Assembly: GCF_000143415.4 (NCBI RefSeq)
Contig: NW_003314296.1
Coordinates: 973,645-1,037,644, forward strand
DNA length: 64,000 bases
Direction of reading: 5' to 3'
Source of the DNA: Selaginella moellendorffii
Taxonomy: Eukaryota > Streptophyta > Lycopodiopsida > Selaginellales > Selaginellaceae
Part shown: positions 21,824-33,896 of the stretch, piece after piece
Layout: every line of letters begins with the position of its first letter
Numbering within the stretch: the stretch's first letter is position 1
Notes under the pieces: model-generated
Seen by the model: only the letters and a program-made list of their open reading frames with translations
Databases searched by the model: none
What the model was told of the DNA's origin: nothing
Translations under genes and position numbers: made by a program

Positions 21824-22834
21824 TTATTTAATTGCTTTCCACCATTCCTTTCCACTTTGCAAATCATATATTATAATACTGCCATTGTCTTTTGGGACTA
21901 AACTTGTTCTGATATTGCAAGGTTGATGACAAAAAACATTATTTCCCCATACTCTTTTATGAAATTGATTTTTGACAAAAAAATGACCATCACTTTGTAG
22001 ATGTGCATAACATTTATAATGTACTTTGCCATCTTCAATTTTAGTAAACCATACTATAGATTTATCAACAGTTTTAATATATTTTAGTATACAGTCCTTC
22101 ATTTCAAGTTTATAACTCCCTTTGGCTGAGATAATACTTTTCCCTTCCATTATATAGCTTCCATATATGTATTGGACTTCATAACCACCACCAATAATGC
22201 TTTTTATATAAGGCCAACAATATGTATCAGTATCATAATCAGTATCATGTAACTTATAACTGTTTGTGATATTATTATTTTGAAGTACCATATCATCAAA
22301 AAAGACCAGTTCATATTTAATATCAAACTCTAAATAGTTATACTCTCCCTTTCCTGCAAAAACTTTATTTGGTTCTGATGCTGCATTTAAGATTATATGA
22401 TTATGAATTGCTGTAAAAGCTTGTATAAAAATATTATCATTAAACCCTTGTGGAATTGTAGGATCAGCTGTACAAAATATATGAACAATTGGAAGATTTA
22501 CATATTGTATAGAAAGAATCTGCCTAAGGACACTAAAGGTAATTTTAATCATTTTTTTTTTATCAATTTCAACAAAAATCTCCTTGAATTGTTGTAGAAA
22601 ATCATTGAAAGTATTTATATATCTTGTCATTTTAGCAATTAACATACCAAATTTCTTAAGAGTCAATGAAAAAGGTTTACCAATTGCAGTAATAGTTGGT
22701 CTTTCTCCTAGAGCTACAAATGCTATAATAAGAAATGTAAATATTAAATTAAAGCTTAAGTTGAAAATCATTTTAAGAGAAGATATATAAACTTTTGTAT
22801 ATTTAACTAGCAAGAAAATCAGGTTGGTAAACAT
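21824..22834 (-). CDS. Unrecognised secreted protein, AT-rich intact ORF
   Basis: A 336-codon uninterrupted frame in very AT-rich DNA. I do not recognise the family. The second Met (residue 22, position 22771) gives a cleaner start: MIFNLS followed by a strongly hydrophobic stretch ending about residue 43 (FLIIAFVALG), a plausible secretory signal peptide. The remaining ~290 residues have no further membrane segment and contain six cysteines, an even number compatible with disulfides. They are rich in Tyr, Ile, Asn and Asp and end in a tryptophan-containing GKEWWKAIK tail. A TATA-like CTATATAA lies about 65 bp upstream of the first ATG. There is no intron and no neighbour within 2.7 kb. An unbroken frame this long is unexpected in such AT-rich sequence unless selected or recently arrived. 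Confidence 0.6.
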   Translation of the reverse strand: MFTNLIFLLVKYTKVYISSLKMIFNLSFNLIFTFLIIAFVALGERPTITAIGKPFSLTLKKFGMLIAKMTRYINTFNDFLQQFKEIFVEIDKKKMIKITFSVLRQILSIQYVNLPIVHIFCTADPTIPQGFNDNIFIQAFTAIHNHIILNAASEPNKVFAGKGEYNYLEFDIKYELVFFDDMVLQNNNITNSYKLHDTDYDTDTYCWPYIKSIIGGGYEVQYIYGSYIMEGKSIISAKGSYKLEMKDCILKYIKTVDKSIVWFTKIEDGKVHYKCYAHLQSDGHFFVKNQFHKRVWGNNVFCHQPCNIRTSLVPKDNGSIIIYDLQSGKEWWKAIK

Positions 22835-22896
22835 AACACTGATTGCAAATTAAAAAAACAGTTTGAGAGTGAGGGTGATGTATTATTATAGTTCAA

Positions 22897-22904
22897 TTAT
22901 ATAG
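22897..22904 (-). promoter_or_regulatory. Candidate TATA box for the 336-codon ORF
   Basis: On the minus strand the sequence reads CTATATAA. About 30 bases further on is a pyrimidine-rich CACCCTCACTCTC (about 22879-22867), a plausible transcription start region. That would give a short leader before either candidate ATG (22834 or 22771). AT-rich surroundings make chance TATA matches common. Confidence 0.35.
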
Positions 22905-22909
22905 TGGGT

Positions 22910-25500
22910 GCTATAAGAAATAAAAATGTATATTATTATTATTATATAATAGCTTTATTAGTAGCATTTTCCCTACTTATAGTAAAACCTAAACACCATT
23001 AGGCAGGTTATAAGAAATTAAGATAATATATAATAACTATTTAATATGGTAATAATATAAATTGTTTAAGAACTAATATAATAAAATATAAATATATTTA
23101 AATTAATATTTAACAAACATATTTTGCAACTTTTCTATCAGTTTTCTCTTTTATTTTTATAGCCAACTAAAAATATTTTAATTTTTGCATATAATGTTCC
23201 TAATAACACAACTAACTATGACATATGTGATCATGAGATCACATATGGTCTCATGATCACCATGGATATATGGTCACTCTAAATTCTTAGAACCTTGGGA
23301 GATATATGGGATGAAATCAGCCATTAAAGGCTCTCTCATTAAACAATTCTTTTTTTTTTTCTAATTGGCTTAAAGGGAGAAATAAGTAATATCAAAGTAA
23401 ATAGTATTGGTTTGATTCCTATTGATTAGTAACTACTTAAAATATATTATACTCTTGAATAAAGCATATTTCTACTCCTAAATATTAAAATTATATGTGT
23501 ACAATGGACAAGAGAACTGATATACACAATAGAAGAATTAGTAAATTTAAACATGGAATAGATAGTTTATATAATAGAGATTCAGTGTGGAAATGGAGGT
23601 GTTGATTTCTAATAAAAAATTAAAGTTAAAAGTAATCATTAAAATTAATTATTCTTGTGTTAATTCTGTGTGTGTTGATGGAGTTACTATTGCATTAATT
23701 ATTGCAAAGGTCATATCACATTTGTTAGATTTTTAAGTTGAGACGACTCCAGATTTGAGTGTCACTAAAAGTTTTTATTTCATAATTGTTGTTAAGAATA
23801 TCTAAGCATATTATCCTCAAAACCTATTCTTGACACCCAATCTGAAATATTTAAAAGTAAAGAATTGCAAGCTTAAGCTAAATTTATTTAAATTACTATT
23901 TAAGGAAGTGGAGAATTGTGAAAAAGAGTTGAATTAAAATCAAGAATGTAGAGTGCTCTAGAGACTCAGAAACCTAATGTAAAAGAACTTTGTCGTAGGT
24001 ATAAATATTGTTTTTGTTTGCACTTGCATTGCTTCTCCTCTTGGTGCCTGTGCAGCCTCTTATCTCCTTGTGAGTGATGTAGATCGTCCTATGGACTTTT
24101 TATTTCCCTTTTTGGTATACATGATAGAAGAATATACCTTCTAAATCAAAGATAAGTTCCTCAAAAAGAGGGAGTAGACTTTCTATTCATAGTTTGATTA
24201 ATACTAATTTAGGAAAGTTCTATAGATGAAGATGGACTTTTATATCAAATAATCTAGTAGTTTATACTTTCGTGCTTAACCTCAAAACATTTACATGCTA
24301 TATGAGATTGTGATATTGAATTCCATTTGTTAATAATCTTACATGAGAAGTATCAGGAATCAGGGCTCTCAAGATACACTATTTTCGTAGTGATGGCAAA
24401 TTTAGCATAACTAACTTTAGACTCTTTATATAAACCTTTTAATTCAATCAAACTGTTAAAAGTATAACATCCTTATCTTGTATTTTGATACTTGTGTTTT
24501 TAGCCTACAGTCTAATATAAAGTTTTGCAAATATTCCTAAAATGGTGTGAGCTAAAATTTTGTCCTTGGATTTGGGCACACCATTAGCCTTCTCTTTGGT
24601 GCTCTGATGTTGTTATTGAAATGTTTGGGCCACTCTATATATAAAATATTCTTCAAATTGTTGCTTGGTGAAAGTATCCACTTATTTATGTTTTAATTTT
24701 AGAAATGGAAAATTACCAATACAACTCTATGATAATTTTTATATTTTTCCCAAATTACCCTTACAATTTCAATAATTCCAAAATGTGCAATCTTAACTTA
24801 TATTTTCTATACAATGAGTCATTACACATTGTTGATTCATCCTAAAACCAAGAAACTCAAGGAAAACTCAAAAAAATTGAGGCTTACATTCTTCCCTCCA
24901 AGAAAATCGTCCAAATCTTTTCTGCATAGCTTGTGGCTATGGATGATTGCATAGCTTTGTTATGGAAGGAGATGACAAAGCTAGCAAATGACTATGCTAC
25001 CCCTTGGATCCTCAAGGCTAAGTTGTGGCAACAAGGCATTTCCAACCTACCCATGTAGAAATGTTTACAATATCTTTCAATTGCAAGTCTGTATTAAGAC
25101 CAAATGCATCCGGAGGGCTAATCACATCTAGCCTTTCACAGAGACGGTTAAAAGCAAGCCAAAGCCATTCAAAATGTACACTTTTCTTGAGTTTCCCTAC
25201 AGATTTTTGTGAGTTCCCCTAGGATGAGTCAGCAGTGTGTGATGACTTTGGGAAGTTTTTAGATTGTAGGGATAGATTGAGAAATATGCTTGCAAATATA
25301 ATTATAGTTCTCTTTAATCTGTGTCTTTATTTGAATCTATGTATGCTGAAAATCTTCAAAAATTCTAAATTCTATATGATTGAGGTTTGGGCTTCGATCA
25401 TATCACTTACAGAATGGCCGTGCTGTTGACCATTTCAGCACGTTCTTTTCTGTGATTTACTCAAAGAAACCTTCTTATTTTTTTAATCAATCTTCCACTC
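22910..25500. other. AT-rich intergenic DNA
   Basis: No gene can be supported. It contains another copy of the recurrent LTR-like family at about 23221-23440 (with a perfect 11 bp inverted repeat at 23223-23248). Its presence on both sides of the assembly gap argues that this AT-rich part belongs to the same genome. Short open frames near 25025-25429 have no recognisable content. Confidence 0.6.
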
Positions 25501-25588
25501 AAGAAGAAAAATGATAATCGATTTCTGTCTTCCTCTGAATGCCTCTGTAGAGCTCTTTAAACAACACCCACTCTTTCTTGTTTCATTC

Positions 25589-26543
25589 CTAGCCCCAGAT
25601 AGATCTCCGCATGAAAAGGAAGATCAACACTACGGAAAGCACGATCACAACTGGTGCCCACTTTCGAATGAGAGCCTGCAAGTTTCACGTTTTTTCATTA
25701 GCGGTGGTAAGGAAACTTGCGAGCAGATACCTGTCTGTTGAGATCTCGAGCTTTGTCCGAAAAGATGCGTGATTCGGCCGTCAAGCGGGTTGAGAGCTGG
25801 CTTACCTCTGCGAAAGATGAAAATAACGTTAAAAAACCAAGAGAGGAAACAATCGAAGAGGAAGAGTTTGACGAAGACGAAGAGAAGAAAGAAAGCTTAC
25901 GATCGAGCTTGTCACCAACGCCCAAAACCTCTTGAATGTTTCTCGTCATTATCTGCTGGACTTCGTACAGCTCGTCGTTGAGTCTGGACAAGTTCCGCTG
26001 CGTTCTCGTGTCAAGGTAGAGCTTCCTGGTTTTCTGGATGAATATATCTTTGCAAAACAATCGCATCGTTAGACTTACACAGTCAAAACAAAGAGCAAAA
26101 ATCACCCACCAAATTTGACAAAGGCATACGGCCTCGCAACAGTCTCGATCTGCGAGTGATTCAGCCGCTCGAATTCCCTCTGCAGCTCCTCCAAGTATTG
26201 AAACGCGAGCTTCTTCGGGTAGGATCGATCGCAAAGAGTAAGGTAGCAAACTCTCCCTTCAATGAGATAGCTACAATCGAGAAAGAAAAAGAAAAAAGAA
26301 ATCAATCTCAACCCCAACGAGCTCAAATTCTCGCGAAGAATCCAGAAGAACTCACTGAAAAAAATAGGGGCCAGTCTCCACTGACATCCTCGACGGCTGA
26401 TTCTGCCCATGCGACAGCCGCTTGAACAGCGACTTGGCCTGCTGCTTGTAAAAATCCAGTTCCTTCTCCTCTAATCCAGTGTCCATACCTTCGGCGAGTG
26501 GCAAGCCATCAGTGATCCGAGCTATAACTGTCAGCTTCACCAT
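25589..26543 (-). CDS. SEC22: SEC22 longin-type R-SNARE
   Basis: Five exons (26543-26356, 26270-26110, 26047-25901, 25807-25731, 25675-25589) join in frame to 219 residues, the usual SEC22 length. The N-terminal longin domain (MVKLTVIARI start; HYLIEGRVCYLTLCDRSYPKKLAFQYLEEL at the exon 1-2 junction) is followed by the R-SNARE coiled coil with QIMTRNIQEVLGVGDKLD and VSQLSTRLTAESR. A single C-terminal membrane anchor (WAPVVIVLSVVLIFLFM) ends the protein. SEC22 acts in vesicle fusion between ER and Golgi. Introns are 62-93 bp with GT-AG ends. The ATG lies 198 bp from that of the divergent PPR gene, so the two probably share promoter DNA. Nothing is missing. Confidence 0.93.
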
Positions 26544-26741
26544 GCCTGTGATCCGGATCTGGCGCTCTTCCGCAAGAACCCTAGTTTACCGCCATAAAGC
26601 TTTCACACCAATACGCCTCTCATTAAAATAAAATACAGATGAATTAAAATGGACTTAACTTAATTACCAGTTAAGCATTTTCTAGGTATATTCCAAATAT
26701 TCAAGCTTTGGTTTCTTCTTCAATGGTTCGCCGAAAGCTGG

Positions 26742-28772
26742 ATGAAGATCTTGAGGGAAGAGCTGCATCGATCAATCCTGGAGCTAGAGAGATACCCGAT
26801 ACAATCACGATTCACTGTTTTGATCCGTCACTGTGGCAAATCCTTGGCTCTGGAAGAAGGCCGTCGCTTGCACAGGATTCTTGCGAGAGATGGCGCAGAC
26901 CAAGAAACTTTCATGGGCAATCTGCTCGTCCAAATGTATGGCCAGTGCAGGGACCTCGCTCAATGCAAGCAAGCATTCGAGAAGATCAGGAAGAGGAATC
27001 TTTACTCTTGGAACATAATGGTCGCGGCATATGCCCAAAACGGGCATCTTGATCTCGCTGCGCGGCTCTTCGGGCTGATACCAGAGACGAACTTGGTGTT
27101 GTGGAACGCAATGATATCTGGGTATGCGCAAAACAAGTCGATAGATATAGCGAAGGATCTCTTTGAAAAAATGCCCGAGAGGGATGTTGCGTCTTGGAAC
27201 TCGATGATTTCGGCATTTGCTCTACATGGGGAATGTAGCAACGCAGTGGCGCTTTTGCTGGAAATGGACCTGGAAGGGATCCATTGCAACAGGATCACAC
27301 TCTTGAGCATTTTAGACGCTGTCGATCGCATCCATTTGAAGTTCCTCCACGCGGAGATTTGCAGCCGAGGACTTGACACCGAGGTGGCGATGGGTACGGC
27401 ACTGATCAAAACGTACGGGAGGATGGAATCTCCGGATCTAGCGCGCAGTGCGTTTGATAGAATCTTGGAGCGTAATATCGTCAGCTGGAACACTCTCGTT
27501 GAGGCTTGTTTTTCGGATGAGATACTCCGTCGGATGCCTCTATGGGATCTTGTGTCGTGGACTTTGGCGTTAACGGCATATGCCCGTGATGGGAATTTGC
27601 TGGATGCCATTCGCATCTTCATGGGCATGCCCGAGAGAAGCAGCGTGACGTGGAATGCCATGCTGGCGGGCTGCGTCCAGCATGGAGCTTTGGGCGAGGC
27701 CGATTGGCTGTTTGAGGTGATGCCCGCTAGGAATGTGGTGACGTGGACGACGATGATCTTTGGAGGGGATCACAGGAGGTCTTTGAGCTTGTTTCGAGCC
27801 ATGGATTTGGAGGGTCTTCAGCCAAATAGGATCACGTTTTTGAGCCTCATCGATGGATTTGGATCGCCGCAAGCTTTGGACGCGTCGCGAATCGTCCACA
27901 AATGTGCCGCGTACGAGAGTCTCGATCTGGATCACGAGGTTTTGTCCAGTCTCGTCAAAATGTACGCTAGATGTGAGAGTCTAGTCGATGCGAAACTCTT
28001 GTTCCAGAATGAGATGAATCGATCAAGTTTGGTGTACAACTCCATGCTCTGTGCTCTCTCGGGAGAAGAAGAAGAAGCGCTAGTGTTCTTGCGAGAAATG
28101 GACTTGGAGGGCGTCAAAGTGGAGAAATCTTCTCTCATCGACACACTTGAGAGCTGCAAATCCATAGCCCAAGGCAAAATCCTTCACAGCAGCATTCCCA
28201 GCGAGCTTCTCCGATCGGACACGGCCCTGGGAACTTCCGTGCTCTACATGTACGGCCGACACGGGGACGTGATCACCGCCCGTACAATCTTCGAGGAACT
28301 CCACGAACGAAACCTGGTCGCCTGGACAGCGCTAATCTCAACTTACGCACAAAACGGACGTGGAAACACGGCCCTGGAGCTCTTTCGTCTCGTGGGATTG
28401 GATGGAATCCTCCCGGACACCGTCACCTTTGCAAAAATTCTCATCGCATGCAGCCATGCAGGGCTCGTCACCCACGGCTGCCAATTTTTCAGCTCGTTCA
28501 TGGGGGATTACAACCTGGTTCCATCGCTGGATCACTACAATTGCCTCATCGATCTCTTGTGTCGAAATGGGCGTTTGTTTGATGCCCAAGAAGTGGCCGC
28601 AAACATGCCATTCGAGCCAAACCTCGTGTCGTGGGTGACTTTGCTGGGCGGCTGCTCGATCCACAGCGATCCAGAGCGAGCATTTGGAGCAGCCCAGCGA
28701 GCGAACGGAGTCGACAGTCGCAGCACCGCTCCCTATTCCTTGCTCTCCAACCTTGTAAAATCCCTGAAATGA
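26742..28772 (+). CDS. PLS-class PPR protein with E-type C-terminus
   Basis: An intronless 676-residue frame made of tandem pentatricopeptide repeats in the alternating P, L and S pattern: LVQMYGQCRDLAQCKQAFEK, then NLYSWNIMVAAYAQNGHLDL, then LVLWNAMISGYAQNKSIDIA, and so on to about residue 600. The end has an E1-like motif (VSWVTLLGGCSIH, then APYSLLSNL) and stops there; no DYW deaminase domain is present. Proteins of this type bind organelle transcripts sequence-specifically and usually direct C-to-U editing with a DYW partner in trans, or processing. A clear transit peptide is not obvious. I chose the ATG at 26742, the first in this frame after an upstream stop. The stop codon is only 102 bp before the BTF3 ATG, and a telo-box begins 3 bp after it. 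Confidence 0.9.
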   Translation: MKILREELHRSILELERYPIQSRFTVLIRHCGKSLALEEGRRLHRILARDGADQETFMGNLLVQMYGQCRDLAQCKQAFEKIRKRNLYSWNIMVAAYAQNGHLDLAARLFGLIPETNLVLWNAMISGYAQNKSIDIAKDLFEKMPERDVASWNSMISAFALHGECSNAVALLLEMDLEGIHCNRITLLSILDAVDRIHLKFLHAEICSRGLDTEVAMGTALIKTYGRMESPDLARSAFDRILERNIVSWNTLVEACFSDEILRRMPLWDLVSWTLALTAYARDGNLLDAIRIFMGMPERSSVTWNAMLAGCVQHGALGEADWLFEVMPARNVVTWTTMIFGGDHRRSLSLFRAMDLEGLQPNRITFLSLIDGFGSPQALDASRIVHKCAAYESLDLDHEVLSSLVKMYARCESLVDAKLLFQNEMNRSSLVYNSMLCALSGEEEEALVFLREMDLEGVKVEKSSLIDTLESCKSIAQGKILHSSIPSELLRSDTALGTSVLYMYGRHGDVITARTIFEELHERNLVAWTALISTYAQNGRGNTALELFRLVGLDGILPDTVTFAKILIACSHAGLVTHGCQFFSSFMGDYNLVPSLDHYNCLIDLLCRNGRLFDAQEVAANMPFEPNLVSWVTLLGGCSIHSDPERAFGAAQRANGVDSRSTAPYSLLSNLVKSLK

Positions 28773-28774
28773 AG

Positions 28775-28818
28775 AACCCTAAAAGAAAAACCCTCCCTCT
28801 CTATTGGGGCTAGGGTTT
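28775..28818. promoter_or_regulatory. Telo-box pair in the BTF3 promoter
   Basis: AACCCTAA at 28775-28782 and the inverted TAGGGTTT at 28811-28818 lie in the 102 bp between the PPR stop and the BTF3 start. Telo-boxes are known in plants upstream of translation and ribosome-biogenesis genes, which fits a nascent-chain factor. Confidence 0.5.
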
Positions 28819-28874
28819 TGGGGTTCCTCCTTCCAAGATTTGCCATTCTTTGCGCCGCGCGCTGCCCAGCCGCA

Positions 28875-29572
28875 ATGGATCGCGACCGGCTCATGAAGAT
28901 GGCCACCGCCGTGCGGACGGGAGGGAAGGGAACTGTGAGGAGGTAAAGATTTGGGATTAGATTGGAAGATTTTGGTGAGAATTCTGGCAATCGCAGGAAG
29001 AAGAAGGCAGTGCACAAGACCGCGACCACCGACGACAAGAGGTTGCAAAACACGCTCAAGAGATTGGGCGTCAACACCATCCCCGGCATTGAGGAGGTGA
29101 ATATCTTCAAGGACGATACCGTCATTCACTTCGTCAATCCCAAAGGTAAGAATGGAAATCTCTGCGTGGACGAATGGTTTGATGGATTTCTTCTTCTATC
29201 TTTTCGCAGTTCAAGCTTCCATCGTTGCCAACACTTGGGTCGTGAGCGGAGCTTCATCCACCAAAAGTATGTCCATCTCTCCTTTTTTTCTTTGCTCTTA
29301 CTGGAACTTTTCTCTCTTTCTCCATTCCAGAGCTTCGAGATTTGCTACCAAGCATTGTAAACCAGCTGGGTACGTTTCTCAAATCCTTTATTTTCGTTCG
29401 TTTTGAAAGAAACATTGGATCTCCATTCTTTTCTTCTTTTTCAGGCCCGGACAATCTCGCGAACTTGAAGAAGATTGCTCAGCAGTGGCAGACTAACTCC
29501 GGTGCCGACGACGACGATGTTCCCGACCTGGTTCCCGGAGAGAACTTCGAAGAGGCTGCTAAAAAGGAATGA
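28875..29572 (+). CDS. BTF3: Nascent polypeptide-associated complex beta subunit (BTF3)
   Basis: Five exons (28875-28942, 28997-29145, 29210-29266, 29331-29369, 29445-29572) give 146 residues. The start [25 protein letters not shown] contains the conserved basic ribosome-binding RRKK motif. The NAC domain follows ([19 protein letters not shown], then [28 protein letters not shown] and [15 protein letters not shown]), then an acidic tail ending [20 protein letters not shown]. The beta subunit pairs with NAC-alpha and contacts nascent chains at the ribosome exit. Introns are 54-75 bp. The gene converges with CSP41B, 87 bp between stops. Confidence 0.95.
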
Positions 29573-29659
29573 GTGACACGGAGCTAGCTGACGCTGCTTT
29601 GTTTCCTTTTTCTTACCCCACTCTAGCTTTTTGTAATTTGCGGTACCTTGTTTCTGGTT

Positions 29660-31362
29660 CTAGGCCGGAACAGCAACTTTGATCCCCAGTTTCTCCAGAA
29701 TCATATCGTCGGTTGAGAAATCGGCTGCTTTACGAAACGTTCCCAGCCCGAAATCGAGGTTGTAGGAATCTGTGAGACCGTCTACCAGTCCATACTTGGG
29801 ACTCCAGCCAAGATCATTCTTCGCTTTTTCGATCGAGGTAAAGAAATGCTGCAACAAGGCCGATGAGAAAACCGCATGAGACATGAGCTAGAAACTTTTA
29901 CTTGATCGCGCAGCGGGAATGATTTCTTCTTTCCAAAGTCGAAGTCCTTCGGGTTGTAGTGGACCAGCTCCGGAGTGGGAAAGCCACCGGCCTGTAATTG
30001 TTTTGTTCGTTGCTTTTAATTCCAAGCAGCAAAGTCTGTTCATACCTTGGCACAAGCTCGAGCAATGCCAGCAAACGTTACATACTTCGCTCCCGAGATA
30101 TTGTAGACTTGACCAAATGCTGTTGGATTGTCCAGAACGCGGACAAATGCGTCAGCCAGATCCTGCAATCGTAGACGTGAGTAACGAATAAAGCAGCCGC
30201 AAAACCAAGCACCTTGACGTGACCAAGTTGCGTGATTTGAAGGCCGGAGTTTGGAATAGGAATTGGCCTGCCAGCTTTGAGGCGATGGAAGAACCATTCT
30301 TCCACTGGATTGTAGTTGAGAGGGCCGTAGATGTAAACTGGTCTGATGGAGGTCCAGGGCACTCCTTTGCTTTGCAGCAGCGCTTCAGTGTCAAGTTTTC
30401 CTTTGTGCCTGCTTTTCGGATCAGTAGCATCAACCTGCACAGTGGAATTCAGCAAACGTATGATCCTTCAACAAGCCTCACCTCAAAATGGGGAAGTAAG
30501 TCCGACTTTAAGTACACTCCAGCCGAAGAACAATAAATGTATCTGTTTCAAGAAAGCAAGAGAACTTTTTCGTTTCTTGAGAAGTTCACTTACTGCTTAA
30601 GGCTTGGAATTGCGTCGATAATGGGCTCAACTTCGACAGCCTCCCTCCCTGTCAATAGAAACTTCATTTCGAGAGCACTTGTGAATTACTTTACCGTTTA
30701 TGTCATAAACAATCTCGAAACCAGCACTGGCAATTTTGCTCTTCATTCCATCGAAGTCTTGACGATCTCCTTGAATGTGCTTTACCTAAAGACAGCAACT
30801 AAAAAGATAAAAACCAACTGCAGCTGGTGACAACGTACTTTAGAGGAGTATTCTGCGTATTCTTGGTCCGTTTCGCTGGCAATCTTTTGAGTGACTGGTG
30901 TTTTTCCACGAGTGAAGAGAGTCACCTGCAAAAAAACTGTGAACTTTCACCTTCTATGTTAAAATAGATTTTCAACCTCGTGTCCAGCTTTCACAAGCAA
31001 CCTTGCCAGGTAAACTCCAATAAACCGAGTTCCTCCCATCATCAAGATTTTCTTCGTCGGAGTATCGCTGGAAGCTGTGGTAACAATGGACACTCGTCGG
31101 ACTGCTTGAGTTCGAAGCCTCGTCCGATCTGTGGCCTGCATCTCAAAGCAGATTAGCGAGATAGAGCCGCAAAGATCAAGTTTTCAGAATCTACCTGCCG
31201 GACGACATTCTGAGTGAAATCCGAAGCTAGAAATTGGTCAGTTCTCGCATAAGAGAGGCTCCTGTTTTGACATGTTCTTGCTGTATCCTTTCGTGCCTGC
31301 ATTAAACCATCAAACGATGCAGCGGATGCGCCATAGCCTCTGATTGCAGAGGACGCAGCCAT
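29660..31362 (-). CDS. CSP41B: CSP41B-like chloroplast stem-loop RNA-binding protein
   Basis: About ten short exons, read leftward, give roughly 412 residues. A Ser/Arg-rich plastid transit-like N-terminus precedes an atypical SDR Rossmann motif (KILMMGGTRFIGVYLARLL, about 31045-30990). Next come VTLFTRGKTP, the QYIYCSSAGVYLKSD block (catalytic-type Ser and Tyr region), IRPVYIYGPLNYNPVEEWFFHR and the diagnostic C-terminus (KNDLGWSPKYGLVDGLTDSYNLDFG). CSP41 proteins bind and stabilise plastid transcripts and associate with ribosomes and nucleoids. The first two exons are 31362-31195 and from 31135; the last two are 29991-29902 and 29848-29660. An in-frame ATG at 31392 would add ten residues; I prefer 31362 because transit peptides usually start MA. 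The stop of KRR1 lies about 75 bp upstream of 31392. Confidence 0.9.
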
Positions 31363-31466
31363 GACGAAGAGAGTGGAAAACAAAAGCCTCAAAGAACAAT
31401 CCTCATATTTTGAATGTGCACCTCAAGAAAACAACGGGCTTGATGCATGCCACGTGTCAGAGAGCA

Positions 31467-33109
<1,643 letters not shown>

Positions 33110-33158
33110 AACCCTAGAAATATTTCGAAATTAGGGTTCTTGGGAAAAGAAGGAAGAA
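33110..33158. promoter_or_regulatory. 49 bp divergent promoter with inverted telo-boxes
   Basis: Between the KRR1 ATG (minus) and the AIG2-like ATG (plus) lie just 49 bp. They contain AACCCTA at 33110-33116 and its inverse TAGGGTT at 33132-33138. No TATA box is visible. Transcription starts must lie inside this stretch or within the opposing gene. Confidence 0.55.
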
Positions 33159-33824
33159 ATGGCCAACGGCAATGTGTTCGTCTATGGGACGCTCCTGGCA
33201 GATGAAATTGTGCGCATCCTGATCAAGCGCGTTCCATCGAGCTGCGACGCTGTGCTCGCCGATTAGTAAGTCGCTCGATCGATCAAATTCCACTGCTGAA
33301 TTCATCGATGTCGTATTTTATCGCAGCCATCGATTCAGCGTGCGCAATCGCGTCTATCCCGGTGCTACTTACAGGAAGGGGGACAGAATCAAAGGAAAGG
33401 TATAGAGCTTCCGTGAATTCTTTTGATCCTTGACGATAGAAATTCGTTTGAGAAGGTTCTACTCGATTTAACACACGAGGAGCTTCAAGTCATGGACGAT
33501 TTCGAGGGAGAGGAATATAAGAGACTTACTGTGGAGCCTTGCTTACTGGTGATTCCCTTTCCTTCTTTCGCTAGATCACAAGTTCTATGATTATTTTCTT
33601 TGTTCTCGCAGGATCAAAGCATTACGCTCACAGCTTTCGTGTATGTTTGGGGTGATCCGGAAGACAAGGATTTGTTTGGAAGCTGGGACTACGAGGTAAA
33701 ACTCTTCCGGATTTTCGTTTCTTTTTTTCTTAGATCTTCCTTTCAGGAATGGAGATCGAATGATCTGGAGAGATACGAAGCAATGTGTGAGGAATATATG
33801 GACACGGGAATCAACGTTACTTGA
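33159..33824 (+). CDS. AIG2-like gamma-glutamylcyclotransferase-fold protein
   Basis: Five exons (33159-33265, 33327-33399, 33456-33548, 33612-33695, 33747-33824) encode 144 residues. Diagnostic are the substrate-loop motif FVYGTLL near the N-terminus, the YPGATYRKGDRIKG block, LLDLTHEELQVMDDFEGEEYKR (the Glu after FEG is the catalytic-type acid of the fold) and VYVWGDPEDKDLFGSWDYE. The family includes Arabidopsis AIG2, induced in defence, and gamma-glutamyl cyclotransferases. The substrate of plant members is not established, so I claim the fold only. It shares a 49 bp promoter with KRR1, and its stop is 72 bp from the convergent ETF-alpha stop. Confidence 0.88.
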
Positions 33825-33896
33825 GGTGAGAAGAACTCGCGCGGGATTTTTATTCGATCGAAGAAACAGGTTGTATACAAACGATGAATTCATCGT

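Noticed and set aside
27002-27661. Long minus-strand frames inside the PPR gene
   Set aside because: They are antisense shadows of the PPR repeats; the plus strand carries the recognisable motifs.
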